From the NCBI RefSeq assembly GCF_914767665.1, contig NC_059502.1, positions 60,618,031 to 60,682,030 on the forward strand: 64,000 nucleotides of DNA, in the 5' to 3' direction. The number at the start of each line of letters is the position of its first letter. Position 1 is the stretch's first letter. Below, one piece after another: positions 9,238 through 21,948 of this stretch. This DNA is from Harmonia axyridis. Taxonomy: Eukaryota; Arthropoda; Insecta; Coleoptera; Coccinellidae. Made by a program: the position numbers and the translations under genes. Under the pieces are notes generated by a model. The model had not been told where the DNA came from and ran no database searches. It was given only the letters and a program-made list of their open reading frames with translations.

Positions 9238-12200
9238 TGCAAGAGACGATTGTATGGAATTGATTTCGAGACTATTTCCATTCAATTTACGTTTAATTTT
9301 TATGAAGGAGAACTCAAAGGAATTGTTAAAATTGGTATTCCATTTTTCTAATCATTTTATTCCATGCTTTTAGCAGAATGATATATTATTTTTCTTCTTG
9401 CCTATCAGCACACCTGCTCCATCACTTGGATGTAGAATTTTTACGCAGTGGTTGTTGTGTTTTTCCAGATTTCTTACCTGAGAACAATTTCTTAATTGTT
9501 CACTGTTGGTGAAAGTTTCCCCCCTCTATCTAGAGAACAATGTTTTATTTTATTTCAAATAATTGTGTAATGGAAAGAAAATTTCAGGAATTAAGAATAA
9601 AGAAATATATTTCCACTAATCTGTTTGAATGCGGAAATTTATTTTTACACAGTGACCAAAACATTGGTGTTTAAGTTTCTTCTTTTCAAAATATACCATA
9701 AAAAAATATATATTCAAGTAAACTAAACGAAAGTATCTGATTTTATTACATTGCGTTTCCTGTATACCAGGAATTATTAGCAATAAACTGAAAATAGACA
9801 GAGTTTTGACTTGCTCCACGAAACAGTCCAAACATTCAAGACCACATCAAACACATAAATAAACATAACATGGGCATAAGTAGCGAAATTAATTTGCATG
9901 AGTGGAGAAAACCAAACAGAACAAAATGTCGAATATGATGTCTAATTTGAACGTTTCTAAGAGAAATTATAATCATCGTATCACGTCCGAGATTTATATC
10001 TTTAACCTACATATTTTCTGTTGTGTGTGTCCAATCATCTCTCGATCAAACAATAGTTCATCGCGATAGCCTTAATGTAGATCTACAATGAAAAGAGTTG
10101 AACAAACAAACACTCCGAATAGTGTGATGAAATTGAAAATAAGAGCTGTCTTCGACCGACACTTCGACTACTGGCCACTATAGACGAAAAATATGTTGAG
10201 GTTCTTGGTCAATTTGTGTTGAAATTCTAATTGTATCACATTGAAAACATTTTTTCGTTTATATAATATAATTACAGGTTTGTTGAAATATTTGAAAAAA
10301 TTAAGAAACCACTGACGAGAAAAGGTAAATTTAAACATTGATTCCTCTCATAAAATAAAGATACTTTTTTCATTACCAGCTTCGGCTCAGGTGAAAAAAT
10401 TGAGGTTTTTCAATTTCCAAAAAAAGTTTTGACTTCATAGCTTTTACATGAATGATTCAGAATGAAATGGATTTTAATGTGGAGTGTTCTATAATTAAGA
10501 AAATATTCTTCAGTTAATTTTTTTTACTCCTAATATACAACTGCGACATAATCAATAATTGATACGATTTTTCGAAAATACACCCATTAACATAAAGAAT
10601 AAAATATTGTGTGTGATTCGAATCGATTGTCATAAATTCATAATAAAAGTCATTTTCATTTTAAAAACGTTTCTCTTCTCTCTCAATGAATATTAATATT
10701 GTATTCATCATTAGTTTACTTTCAAGTAGAAAAATGATACAATAGAAGCTGATTCCCTGGATTATAACATAATCACAGTAGTTTGAGCAAGTGCACCTTA
10801 TCTAATTTTACATAAAATAATATGCAAAATGTGATCTACTACAAATTCATCCTCCTTATTCGTGGATCTGCCAACGTTCATTCAAATGAATAATTTGATT
10901 CATAGAGCTTCTATGTTCACAATGACTAAGTTTTCTGTTACTGCGGTAGTGTAAACATCGAAAAGACAGGAGTGCATTAACCTATTGTGAAACCATTAAC
11001 TATTTATAAATCTGGTAAAATGGTCGATTACTGAAGTGTTACATTTGATGATATATTAATTTATAGTTAAATTTGATGAATAATGTTAAGACTAACATTT
11101 CTGCTTGACCAAATTTATAATTTTCGAAGTGAAATGCCATGATAACAAAAAATTGGACCAATTTTTTTAAAGAAAATAAAATTTTCAAAAATTAATTCTA
11201 AATCATTTTGTTTTTCTTTTTTTCCTTGATTGTTAACCGTCAAAATTTGTTGATGCAATTCTTCAGCTAGGGTGTTAAATACAAGATAACAAGAACTTTA
11301 TATTTTATTTTCATTCAAGTGAATATAATTTCATCCAAATAGCGATCGTTTTCGAGAAAGGTTTTAAATGACAATAATCTTTTATTAATTAATATTCACA
11401 ATCTTATACCAATGGAGCAATTTCGAAGGGGATCACGGAAATTTGTTCCTTGAAAACATCAAAACATTTATAATTGGTAACATTAACTAAGACTCTGAAG
11501 TGCAGACTATAAAGAATCAGAAAAATAACTGACAATATTTCGCAAATAAAATAGAAAAATTGTCATATAGTTCAGCGTGATAAACACCAGTTCAATTAAT
11601 CTAGAATCATTGAACAATGGTTCGAAAGTCAAGATATTTTCAAATTGAAATACCGAACTCATATTTATTTGAATGAAGAAGGAAATATACCACGATATAA
11701 TAATAATTTGAAAATATGGAACACTCACCGAAAATAAATTAAAATACTAGTTTCATACTTAATGCACTCAAGTCAATTTCATAGCCATAACTGACGAATA
11801 ATTTAGATGCAATAACAGCGGAGCTGAGAAATATGAGTAATTCACCTCACGATCAGAAGAAATACACTGAAACAATCTTATCAGCACGGTACTAACTAAT
11901 CCATATTAGCACTCTGAAATGTAAACAAATTGAAAATTCGCTCGCACTTGGGATAAATATAATTAAATGAATACGGCTGGGATTGATATCGAACGATTGA
12001 ATTTTACTTCGTTATTTTACGGTTCCGTGAAGAAACCTATTGTGAAAGGTTGAAATGCAACGGATACAACTCTTAGAGCGTATTAACGTCATAATTAGTA
12101 TTGCTCGAATGGTTACTCGCAAATAAAGTCTTATATCCAATGAGGATATCAACGGTTGTGAATATATTTTCACGAGGCATGTGCAGATATGAAAAATTTC

Positions 12201-12390
12201 GGTTTTCAGAATGTATAGCATATTAAAATCAGTTTTGACTTGAGTGTTTTTCGGAAACTAGAAACTGTTCGCATGGAATTTGAGCATAGGTAAATCAGTT
12301 GTTATAGGCATTAATCTTTTTATGTCATAGACTCAATTCATTAATTTTGAAGGTAAAAATCAAAGAATCGCATTTTGAAAAATTCACAGC
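9238..12390. other. gene-free AT-rich stretch
   Basis: About 3.1 kb with only short chance frames on either strand. I see no transposon ends, RNA gene or coding motif. It could be intron or intergenic DNA. Confidence 0.45.
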
Positions 12391-12392
12391 TA

Positions 12393-13267
12393 CACTGTGT
12401 CCGTAAAATATTTTAAGAAATAATCCTGAAACACGACGATTTTTAATTTCAAAATACTGTATTTCAAAATAATAATCTAATATACAGGGTGAATTACTTT
12501 TGAGTAATAACGTCACCGTCATTTTTTTTAAATGGAACACCGCCACTTTGTCTCAATTTTCCGATTACTCTAGCTGAGCTGATTCCAAAAATGTATCACA
12601 TGTTGATTCCAATTGGTACAGGGTAGACAAAAATACAATAGTTGTGTTTCATGAAGTAACGCGTAACATTCTTCACTAGTTAAATTAACAATATTATCAA
12701 AAATACTTATTGTCTAGCGGCAATGAACAAATAATGACATTCAACAAAAAATTAGACGACTATGTTGTTTTTAAATTGATAAGGAATAATTTCTATCATA
12801 TTCTGTCTGCTAGAGCACAAGTACCAAACATGTTTAGAAACAGCTCATTTTCATTAATCTAAGAATGTAACAAACTACAGGGTGTTACATTCAAACCAAT
12901 TGCCGCTAGACAATAAGTATTTTTGATAATATTGTTAATTTAACTAATAAAGAATGTTATGCGTTACTTTATGAACACACACACAAAACTATTGTATTTT
13001 TGTCTACCCTGTGCCAATTGGAATCAACATGTGATACATTTTTGAAATCAGCTCAGCGAGAGTAATTGGAAAATTGAGACAAAATGGGGGTGTTACATTG
13101 AAAAAAATGACCGTCACGATATTACTCGAAAGTAATTCACCCTGTATATTAGATTATTTTTTTAAAATACGGTAAATTAAAATGAAAATGGACGTGTTTC
13201 AGGATTATTTCTTAAAATGGTCTGTTTAGCTTAAAGTGAATTTGTTCCATACTTTACGGACATAGTG
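12393..13267. mobile_element. 0.87-kb MITE with long nested inverted repeats, copy 1
   Basis: The ends are CACTGTGTCCGTAAA on the left and TTTACGGACATAGTG on the right, flanked by TA, which fits a Tc1/mariner-type target duplication. Inside, long arms run towards each other. The segment with TACAGGGTGAATTACTTTT, GTATCACATGTTGATTCCAA and TTATTGTCTAGCGGCAAT on the left returns in reverse complement on the right, for example ATTGCCGCTAGACAATAA and TTGGAATCAACATGTGATAC. There is no coding capacity. A second copy is at 22834-23705. It is non-autonomous, and its transposase source is not in the window. Confidence 0.88.
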
Positions 13268-14454
13268 TATAGATATCGTTATTGAAAAATGAAAGAATAT
13301 CAAATATTTTTCGTTAGGGTCGGAGAAATTGAATCATTATTCGAAATTTGCAGTGATTTTTGATTGGATTCTGAGATCTCTCTAGCCTAAACATTAGATT
13401 TTTGTCTGCTGATTCTAATGCTGACCTACTTGAAAAGGAAGAATCAACATCAGAAACGAACTCATTCATAATAATATTCAACTTAAATTGTAGGATCTAT
13501 CATCATTCACTCATCATCAGCATAAGAAATGAAAAACAAACAGAATCTTATAAATATTATTAATCTTGATATGCAAAAATTATTTCAAATTGTTTATAAA
13601 CAGATTTGACGTAGTGGTGAGTAATCTCCAGCTGCAACAATTTATATCAAAGAAATCATATCAATAATAAGTGCTTCAATGGCTATCAAAAACTCATCAT
13701 GTGCTAATGAGATCGAAAGGTTACAAATTTCCTTTGAGGATCAAATTTGCGTTGTATACAACTTCGGTACTATCAACAACAGTTTGTGATCATTGATGAT
13801 TATAAAATGTACAAGAAAACGATTTTGATAATGTTATTTTGTATATCTAGAAATATGGATCGTTTGAAGATAATACATTATTACCTATTTATTGAATGAC
13901 TAGACATAATATTGGATTTGGGTGATTACACTTTGAAGTTTTTATGCATAATCAATCTCATATTTCTGTTCGTCCTTATTGTTATACAATGTCAAAAAAA
14001 TCAAGATATCAAGGTGAAATAAAAACTGAAAGATGGCTAAAATCATGGTCCTTGTGATAAACTGCGCGTAAAAACTAAAAATTTCCCGAACTGATTCACA
14101 GGGTGTTTAGAAATTGAACTATAAATAAAGGTTTATTTACCCTGTATAAATAAGCTATCAACAATTTCGGAAAATTTTTCTGGAGTTTCTTTCAATACCA
14201 AAGAATTTGAAATTGATGAAAAATTACGAAAGTCCTTGGACATCGAACTTCAGCAAAATTTTAGGTTTCCGAGTTTTTTGCCGGCGAGTGTATTAAAAGG
14301 ATTTGAAGGTTCATGAGAAATTTCTTGAAAAGTCAGAGCTGAGGTCAGTGCCTTTCTCATTTTCATGGAATAGTTTTATAGTCAACCGATCTGAATATTT
14401 TTCTCCTATTCGCATTAGTCATGGGCTGAAATTTTTGAAATCTAACATTTCCTA
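13268..14454. other. no gene seen; small inverted repeat
   Basis: AT-rich. A short unit at about 14099-14148 is bounded by ACAGGGT and ACCCTGT in inverted orientation, like other small repeats here. Nothing else can be supported. Confidence 0.45.
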
Positions 14455-15374
14455 AAGGAGCTATAGAACTTTAAATTGCAATAAAACCACGATGGATTAT
14501 TCGATTGACATGAATTTTATTTATCCGCAAGATAATCGTATGGCATTACATTTCAAATATGATTTCTGGCATACGACCGCCACGGCTGGCTCGGATGTAG
14601 TCCAATCTGGACGTCCAATTTTCGATGACTTTTTCCAACATTTGTGGCCGTATATCGGCAATAACACGGCGAATGTTGTCTTCCAAATGGTCAAGGGTTT
14701 GTGACTTATCCGCATAGACCAATGACTTTACATAGCCCCACAGAAAGTAGTCTAGCGGTGTTAAATCACGAGATCTTGGAGGCCAATTCACAGGTCCAAA
14801 CGTGAAATTAGGTGGTCACCAAACGTCAATAAATCGATTGTGGCACGAGCTGTGTGACATGTTGCGCCGTCTTGTTGGAACCACAGCTCCTGGACATCAT
14901 GGTTGTTCAATTCAGGAATGAAAAAGTAAGTAACCATGGCTCTATACCGATCACCATTGACTGTAACGTTCTGGCCATCATCGTTTTTGAAGAAGTACGG
15001 ACCAATGATTCCACCAGCCAATAAAGCGCACCAAACAGTCAGTTTTTCTGGATGTAACGGTGTTTCGACATACACTTGAGGATTAGCTTCACTCCAAATG
15101 CGGCAGTTTTGTTTGTTGACGTAGCCATTCAACCAGAAGTGCGCTTCATCGCTAAACAAAATGAAATGGACGTAGTGCGCAAATACGTATTCCGCACAGA
15201 ACCATTATTTTCGAAATAAAATTGCACTATTTGCAAGCGTTGTTTAGGCTTGAGTCTATTCATGATGAATTGCCAACCCAAACTGAGAATAAATCTCTTG
15301 ACAGCTGTTAAATCGGTCGCCAACTTGAACAGTACCGCCAACTTAAAGTTATATACCTCGAAAAAAACACCCGT
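14455..15374 (-). mobile_element. rosa-like DD41D element, copy B
   Basis: An almost complete minus-strand copy. The right end is normal (AAAAACACCCG, then a TA). The left end has lost about 12 bases of the terminal repeat (TAAAGGAGCTATAGAAC instead of TAAAGGGTGTTTTTTTAGAG). It carries the long-form internal deletion junction at about 15145-15175, six missing bases (Lys-Asp codons) and a one-base loss near 14800. Confidence 0.9.
14546..15159 (-). pseudogene. rosa-like transposase catalytic region, frameshifted
   Basis: Two frames together cover the catalytic domain. 14788-15159 starts at MFSDEAHFWLNGYVNKQNCR with the first catalytic Asp and continues to WFQQDGATCHTARATIDLL (second Asp). A base lost near 14800 then shifts the frame. 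14546-14791 holds NWPPRSRDLTPLDYFLWGY (third Asp) and runs to the end, GGRMPEIIFEM. Consensus spacing is DD41D. The N-terminal DNA-binding part sits in another frame beyond the deletion junction (15129-15392). Not functional. Confidence 0.85.
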
Positions 15375-15392
15375 TAGTTCGTGATGTAACAC
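15129..15392 (-). pseudogene. rosa-like transposase N-terminal DNA-binding stub
   Basis: Reading leftward from the element end, this frame encodes a leader and then LATDLTAVKRFILSLGWQF, MNRLKPKQRLQIVQFYFENN and GSVRNTYL. This is the helix-turn-helix start of the transposase, read into unrelated codons after the internal deletion. The natural start is likely at MATDLTAV (a Met in sister copy C) or at MNRL. In copy C (21766-21948) the same region gives a 60-residue product. If expressed, such a stub could bind the element ends without cutting; that is only an inference. Confidence 0.55.
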
Positions 15393-18229
15393 TCAATATG
15401 TGAAGGGTATAAATTTTATTTCCATTGAGTTTTGTTTGTGCATAATAATTATTCAATATTTTTTGGCAAATTAGACTCACATTGTGGTTATATAAATCTC
15501 GATGTCTTCCAGTGTCTAATTTAACTTCGTAATTGAACGTGTTGTAGAGTGATAAAAATTTCATTATATATGTTCCTCAATGACACAATGGTTAAGAATT
15601 ACAACCCTTCTCCCAGTAATGATGCCATGTCGTAAATTTTATAGCTTGCTCTAAATTGTACGGACCTCACAAAATATGTTATTTTCTTAATGGACTTAAT
15701 AACCGGCTATCGAAATGGACCATCGATGATAATATTATACGTTGTCCTCAACATGTTATTCCTGTAATCGTGTGATGCCTTTGGGTGTTGAATATCGGAT
15801 TATACACCAAAGTAATAAAATCGATGATTAGAATTCACATGCTTATTTTAGATCGTAAAGAGGTATTCATATGGGTAGAGAATTCGTTATGATATGGTTT
15901 GAGGTCATTCCAATATGCGAGGATTTAACGATGACAAAGGAAAGTTCCATTTTATTCATAATGATGGATTATTTGATGAAGCGTATCACTGTTTAAAAAT
16001 TCTGAGATTCTGATTTGCAACCCTCAGCGTGACAACTTCATGAATTTTGGACGGATACCAGTTAATCATTGCTATTCTCTTAATCTGAATTTCTTGAATT
16101 GCGACTTCTTCGATCGAATAATGTAAATGACTTTCATAATAAATGTAGAAACTTGTCACAATTCAAAAGGTTAAGAGTAATGTATTCAAGATTTCTTTCG
16201 AATAGGTTTTCACTGCTTTTGAATTCACCACTACGATTTGATCTATTGATTGGAGTATTTTATCTACGTAGATATACTTAAGTTTTTCAATTTGATATTT
16301 GAATTTTTCTATTGATGCATTTTGTATGTGCAATACTCTAATAAATAAATCTTTTTAGATCATTTCAATAATATTAAATTTAAATTTTCATAACAATACC
16401 ATACAGATCTTTCCAATTCACCAATCGCACCAACAATTTAATTACGCGGTTCTAAAGATAATTCCACACTATGTTTTTTTATTTCTTCTTCCTATGCAAA
16501 ATATCTCGGCACCATAATAATTACTATAAATAGTATAAAAAATATTTTAAGTTGAATCAGTTAAAAATCTTGAAAAGTAAACATATTATGGAGAAAAATT
16601 CTTCGAATGGTTGATGATTTTAAGAGATGAGTGCACTTATGATTAAACTTCTTTTTTTAACTCACCCTTGTGGGGAAACGGGGCTCAACTTTGAAATTTC
16701 AAATGGAAATCCCTAATTTTATTGCAGATTCATATTTTACGGTAAAAAATACGAAAGTTTTGTACGAACAATTTCTTGAACAATTGAAAGAAAAGAATAT
16801 TATCGAAATTGATCTCTTTTATTTTGGAATCTAGTAGAAATCTCTGTCAAGCCGTCTATCTTTATGCGCAGAACGTTCTCCATCGTTTTAATGAAAAGAC
16901 GGAGAATTCAAACTCGATTACAGAGCAATCTGTGACGATTCGTGAAAAATTGTGAAGACAAAACTTTTATATTTTTCCGTATTTTTCGCCGTAAAATACT
17001 AATCTGCTATAAAAAACAGAGGTTTCTATTTGAAATTTTACGTACGTAGAATAGACTAAAAAATTTAAAAATACAGGTACTTATTTGAAAATCTTGAGTT
17101 TTGATGAATTTGAGTTGTCCGAGTGCATGATTTCCATGAAAACACCTGTACCTGTACATTTTTGGTCCAAATCGCAAACAGTATTATAATACTACGTATT
17201 TGCAGAATACGAAAAGACAAACATTTTTTCGAAAAAAGCTTTTCTGCCGAAATATTCAAGAATATGCTAGTCCTCATCGCCACAATTTGTTTCATAAGAA
17301 TCTCATCAACTCAAGATCCGTTGAGTTTTTACCCAAGGTATGGCATATTGCCGAAATTTTCATTTTCATCAAAAAAGCTATCTATCGATGCAATAATACA
17401 GTGGGTGTGCCATTTAAAATAAGGAAGTTGTAGTCTGTTTCCGGTTCAACTGGAAATTGTAGAGATCTAAATATATTTTTTTTGGAAGAAAGATCGTTGT
17501 TTCAAACCCCAATATGCATGTTTTCAACTCAAAATTATGATTAGTTTTCCATAAACGTCTATTAGGTCATCCTGGTGATTCACCTTGTATAATAGATACT
17601 ATTGAAGCTAGGTTTTGTCCGTAAGAAAAGTTGTATACAGTATTATCATAGCGATAGATACTAATGCAATTTCATGCAATAAAAAATTTAATCATTGATA
17701 AAATGTTTATGAGCAGGGAAGATTTTTGTTTTTCCATATGAATTCTTGATTTTTTTCTTCAAAAGTCATGGAACGTATTCCTCAGCGAGCTATGGACAGC
17801 AGATGGGCGTATATTATTCGATTTTTGAATTCTATACATCCCAAGAATTGAAGATTTTTAGGGAAGTTCCATTTTTTGATGAAATAATAAACCGATGGCA
17901 CAATAACTTCTAGTCGTTGAAAATAAAAGCATATGATCCTTGCACATGCCTTTTTATTTATATTTATTTTCAATACAACATTATTGCCAGCAAATTTGAG
18001 TAAGGAATCTTATATCATTGAGAACGTAGTCAAGTTCATGTGTAAAATCTCACCTGATTCGAATTCGATATATATTCCAAAGAAACTGAAAGAAACTATA
18101 CCGGCCACCTTTACAGTACACAATTCACACAGTCACAATCGAAAAACAAAGTTCAAGAACATCTTCCAAGGTGCAACACACCGCGTTTAGACTTTAGAGG
18201 AGCACTCAATCGGCAGCTTTATCAGGAAC
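15376..18229. other. gene-free AT-rich stretch with a degenerate dispersed repeat
   Basis: No gene can be supported. 17390-17620 (GTGGGTGTGCCATTTAAAAT, then CATCCTGGTGATTCACC) has the look of the ACAGGGTG-bounded dispersed repeats common in insects. The 99-codon frame at 17123-17422 lies partly within it and is probably chance. Confidence 0.4.
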
Positions 18230-18770
18230 ACTTTATCCAAGGGAATTGTTAACTTTCAAATTCGTTTTGTGTGATACAGCCGGAGATTGGAGAAAAACAA
18301 TAACAACTCGGTTCGTGTTTATCTTCGGAACGCAACGATAACTTTTATATTTCCACATATTTTTTCCCGTAGTCACGAAAGCTCGGTTCCCGTGGAAAAC
18401 TATCGCCTTGAAACGGTCGTAACGAGACGTAAGACGTCCAGAAATGGTATTAACCGAAGGCACTTTTCAGCGGCAGTCCCGATGCACATAAATTTAACGA
18501 GCAGTTTTTCAATTCCACTTGATGGGTTTTGGTGAATGAATATGATGTCATTCGGCTACACGTAGCGTGTAATTAAAACTCCGTGGTTTTGATGTTCATA
18601 GAATGAGATATAGTAAGATACTAAATTCGAACGAGATCGAGTAACTGGTTATGGGAGTCGCTCTCAGCTGACTGCCGTTATTTCAAAACTTCTCTCTGCC
18701 AACGTCCGATTCCTGCGTTTAATAGTGAAAGTGAGATGGTCAGGAAGGAATATTTCGAGAAATGATTGAC
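18230..18770. other. GC-richer island, possible conserved noncoding DNA
   Basis: The base composition is clearly richer in GC and CpG (for example CGGTCGTAACGAGACGTAAG) than the surrounding DNA, and it has no transposon homology in the window. The short frames on both strands (18233-18463, 18287-18535) lack recognisable domains. It may be a regulatory element; no site can be named. Confidence 0.3.
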
Positions 18771-18892
18771 GAAAGGGAAGATGATGAATTTTAAACTATT
18801 TTTCGCTTTTTTGAATAATCAAGTCGTTCGATTTTTCGATCTCATCAATATTCAACACTAATAATTCATGATTGATCAGATTTTCGCAGCTG

Positions 18893-19450
18893 TACCTTAT
18901 ACAAGGTGATTCGGCAGATTGCTTGGATAATTTAAGGAAGAAAATGTCCATAGCCCCGCAAACGCTATGGTTTCGAGATACAGGGTGTTTCTACTTTTTT
19001 ACGATTATACGAATTTATCGAATCTTTATGAATCATTGCTACATATCGGCAAAATAAATATCAAATCTAATAATCGATTTATGCATCACAGCTTACCAAC
19101 TCGATTGTTATGATAATTTGTATTATTCTTGAGTATTTCGAGATAGGTGTTTGATTTTCTCGAAATCGATAGCAGATACGACAAAACAATAAGTTACAAA
19201 AAAGTTCAGTATCGAAGCGAAATTTCATCTGCATTTATTTAAATTGCTAGTGTTCCACCCAAAAAAAAAAATTCTGTAGGAAAAAAGCGAGACCTTCTCC
19301 AGAAAAAGTAGCACATTGTAGATTTGCATTCGAAATTGGTATATCACATAATGTAAACTCAAATTCGCAGTATAAATGCCAAATTTCAGTCAAATATCTT
19401 CTGAAGTGCAGATGCTATCAGAAAAAAAAATCAAGAAAAATAATTAAAAT
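18893..19450 (+). repeat. dispersed noncoding repeat R1, copy 1
   Basis: It shares many blocks in the same order with 41622-42180: ATTTATCGAATCTTTATGAA, AATCGATAGCAGATACGACA, AAAGCGAGACC, GTAGATTTGC and TGGTATATCACATAAT. It includes CGAGATACAGGGTGTTT. No coding capacity was seen. Class unknown. Confidence 0.7.
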
Positions 19451-19540
19451 TAAATTGGGAAGAACCATTGAAAAAAAGACTCTCCGCCATTCAGAGCTTT
19501 TTAGAAATGACATTTCAGAAAAGAATTGCTTTCTATATGT

Positions 19541-19880
19541 ACAGGGTGGGCAAATTTCGATGTTTCAGCACTACAACTTTTAAACCAGAGGTGATAGATA
19601 AAATCTGATACCCCATTCACGGTCTCTTTTTCTGAGAAACTAACGAGAATAGAATTCATATTTGGCCACCATATTTTGTTGTCGAGTTATAAGCGAAAAT
19701 TGGAAAAATGGCGATATCAAACAAAATGTATATCTCCGTTAATATGATGAAAGAGCTCTGAAATAACATTATACAGGCACTTTTTTACGTAGAATCCAAT
19801 GGCATGCTCATCTTTCAAAAAGGATATTTGATTACGAAGCTATAACCCGAAGTTATGTTTTTTTTAATGAGAACAGGAGA
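19541..19880 (+). repeat. dispersed repeat beginning TACAGGGTGGGC
   Basis: It starts with TACAGGGTGGGCAAATTTCG and continues with long simple motifs (GTTATAAGCGAAAATTGG, CGAAGCTATAACCCGAAG). The start is like that of the repeat at 48553. No second full copy was seen in the window, so this rests on its terminus and style alone. Confidence 0.4.
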
Positions 19881-19983
19881 GAGAAATGAAAGCTTAATTT
19901 TTCCTGATTTCAAAAATATATAACATCCTATGGTTTGTAACAATATAAATAATAGAAAATGGTCAAAAACTTTTCTCACCTAA

Positions 19984-20178
19984 TGGCCAGTTGCACCATT
20001 TGCTTAAACAATGATTAAAATTTAAACATTGATTACTTTCTGATTTTTCTTAGGAAATCAGAAAGTAATCATTGATTAAAAATTTAAACGTTGATTACTC
20101 TATGATTTCTCAAGAGAAATCAGAAATTAATCAATGTTTAAATTTCAATCAATGTTTAGGCAAATGGTGCAACTGGCC
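19984..20178. mobile_element. 195-bp double-hairpin MITE
   Basis: Inverted ends TGGCCAGTTGCACCATTTGC and GCAAATGGTGCAACTGGCC are flanked by CTAA on both sides (19980-19983 and 20179-20182), a likely 4-bp target duplication. Between them lie two adjacent hairpins built from the same AATTTAAACATTGATTA motif, around CTTTCTGATTT/AAATCAGAAAG and CTATGATTTCT/AGAAATCAGA. Noncoding. Confidence 0.88.
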
Positions 20179-20182
20179 CTAA

Positions 20183-21070
20183 GGGTCTCAATATTTCTAT
20201 AGTTTCAAATGTTGATGAGCACAGAAAAATAGAGCAAAATTTTATTCCCAACAATTCACTTATAGGCTGTCAAATTCATGTCAGGTATTAATAACTGCAG
20301 TCATAACATCTTATATGTTTACATAAAAAATGTCTGCGTAGGTCAATTGTATTGTCTTTTTTTAACATTAAATACTAATTATGTTTTATTCTTCAATAAG
20401 AATGAATCAAAGCACTGTATTCACAATAAATCGTGCTGTTTTTTTTTAACAAATTTTTGATTAGGCTCCTGATTTATGATCCGAACGACTGAAGATTCGG
20501 AGTTCAAGACAAAAAATGAACATTTTCTACTTCAGAGTCCAACCATTACCATTCGTCGTTGTAAAACAATTAACAGTACTGTGTCTAAAGTGGCGATGAG
20601 GCACATTAACCAATCCTACACAGTGCGCAACCGGTTCTTCTTGTACAAGCTCTTTGAATCTTCTAGACTCAAGAGATTCCGCACAGGCCTAGGATTGTCG
20701 AGATGAAAAAAAAAACATTAAATATTTGAAACTGCATTAATGCATATCCTGAAATTATTCTAATGATGCGTTCTTGCATATTATACTTCAGTTATTTTCT
20801 TTTCATATTTTATTAGCAAAAGTGAATCAAAGTGTGCTCAAGATTTGTTATTACAAAAATAATTGCTTCAATAGTTCTGAAACTAGGGACTACAGTGAAA
20901 TTCTGATAGGGCCATAAAAAAATCAGTGGAGCAAGTTCTCAAGGTTTCGTTTCTTATCTTGACATCATCCGGTAATAAAGATTAACAGGAATTCGTCAAT
21001 TTTTGAAATCAGCCTGGAGCTTGTACATTCGATCAGCGACTTTTCTAGCAGAAAGAGAGACCATTGCTCC
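20183..21070. other. no gene seen
   Basis: AT-rich. The frame at 20476-20706 is less AT-rich than its surroundings but has no recognisable domain. I do not call it. Confidence 0.4.
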
Positions 21071-21175
21071 TAAAGGGTGTTTTTTTAGAGCTATAGAACT
21101 TTAAATTGCAATAAAACAACGATGGATTATTCGATTGATATGAATTTTATTTATCCGCAAGATAATCTTGTGGCA

Positions 21176-21769
21176 TTACATTTTAAATATGATTTCTGGC
21201 ATATGACCGCCACGGCTGGCTCGGATGTAGTCCAATCTGGACGTCCAATTTTCAATGACTTTTTCCAGCATTTGTGGCCGTATATCGGCAATAACACGAC
21301 GAATGTTGTCTTCCAAATGGTCAAGGGTTTGTGGCTTATCCGCATAGACCAATGACTTCACATAGCCCCAAAGAAAGTAGTCTATCGATGTTAAATCACA
21401 AGATCTTGGAGGCCAATTCACAGGTCCAAAACGTGATATTAGGCGGTCACCAAACGTGTCTTTCAATAAATCGATTGTGGCACGAGCTGTGTGACATATT
21501 GCGCCGTCTTGTTGGAACCACAGCTCCTGGACATCATGGTTGTTCAATTCAGGAATGAAAAAGTTAGTAATCATGGCTCTATATCGATCACCATTGAATG
21601 TAACGTTCAGGCCATCATCGTTTTTGAAGAAGTACGGACCAATGATTCCACCAGCCCATAAAGCGCACCAAACAGTCAGTTTTTCTGGGTGTAACGTTGT
21701 TTCGACATACACTTGAGGATTAGCTTCACTGCAAATGCGGCAGTTTTGTTTGTTGACGTAGCCATTCAA
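21176..21769 (-). pseudogene. rosa-like transposase catalytic domain, frame intact, N-terminus deleted
   Basis: This frame is unbroken to the natural C-terminus. It is open upstream of 21769 to about 21830, so it includes the first catalytic Asp (ISDEGHFWLNGY). The second is in WFQQDGAICHT and the third in SCDLTSIDYFLWGY, 41 residues apart. All three catalytic Asp residues survive, but the N-terminal DNA-binding domain and linker are not joined to it: they were removed or put out of frame by the internal deletion. On its own it should lack sequence recognition. The N-terminal stub is at 21766-21948. Confidence 0.85.
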
Positions 21770-21948
21770 CCAGAAGTGCCCTTCATCGCTAATGGACGTA
21801 GTGCGCGATACGTATTCCGCACAGACCCATTATTTTTGAAATAAAATTGCACTATTTGCAAGCGTTGTTCAGGCGTGAGTCTATTCATGATGAATTGCCA
21901 AACCAAACTGAGAATAAATAACTTGACAGCTGTTAAATCGGTCGCCAT
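21766..21948 (-). pseudogene. rosa-like transposase DNA-binding stub, 60 codons
   Basis: The frame starts MATDLTAVKLFILSLVWQF, continues MNRLTPEQRLQIVQFYFKNN and GSVRNTYRALRP, and ends six residues after the deletion junction. These segments read like the first helix-turn-helix of the transposase. It overlaps the catalytic frame by a few bases in a different frame. It is small, open and correctly placed just inside the terminal repeat, so a translated stub is possible. Whether it is expressed is unknown. Confidence 0.5.

Noticed and set aside
17123..17422. 99-codon frame with a hydrophobic segment resembling a signal peptide
   Set aside because: Composition is AT-driven, the frame crosses a degenerate dispersed repeat, and overlapping open frames occur on both strands.
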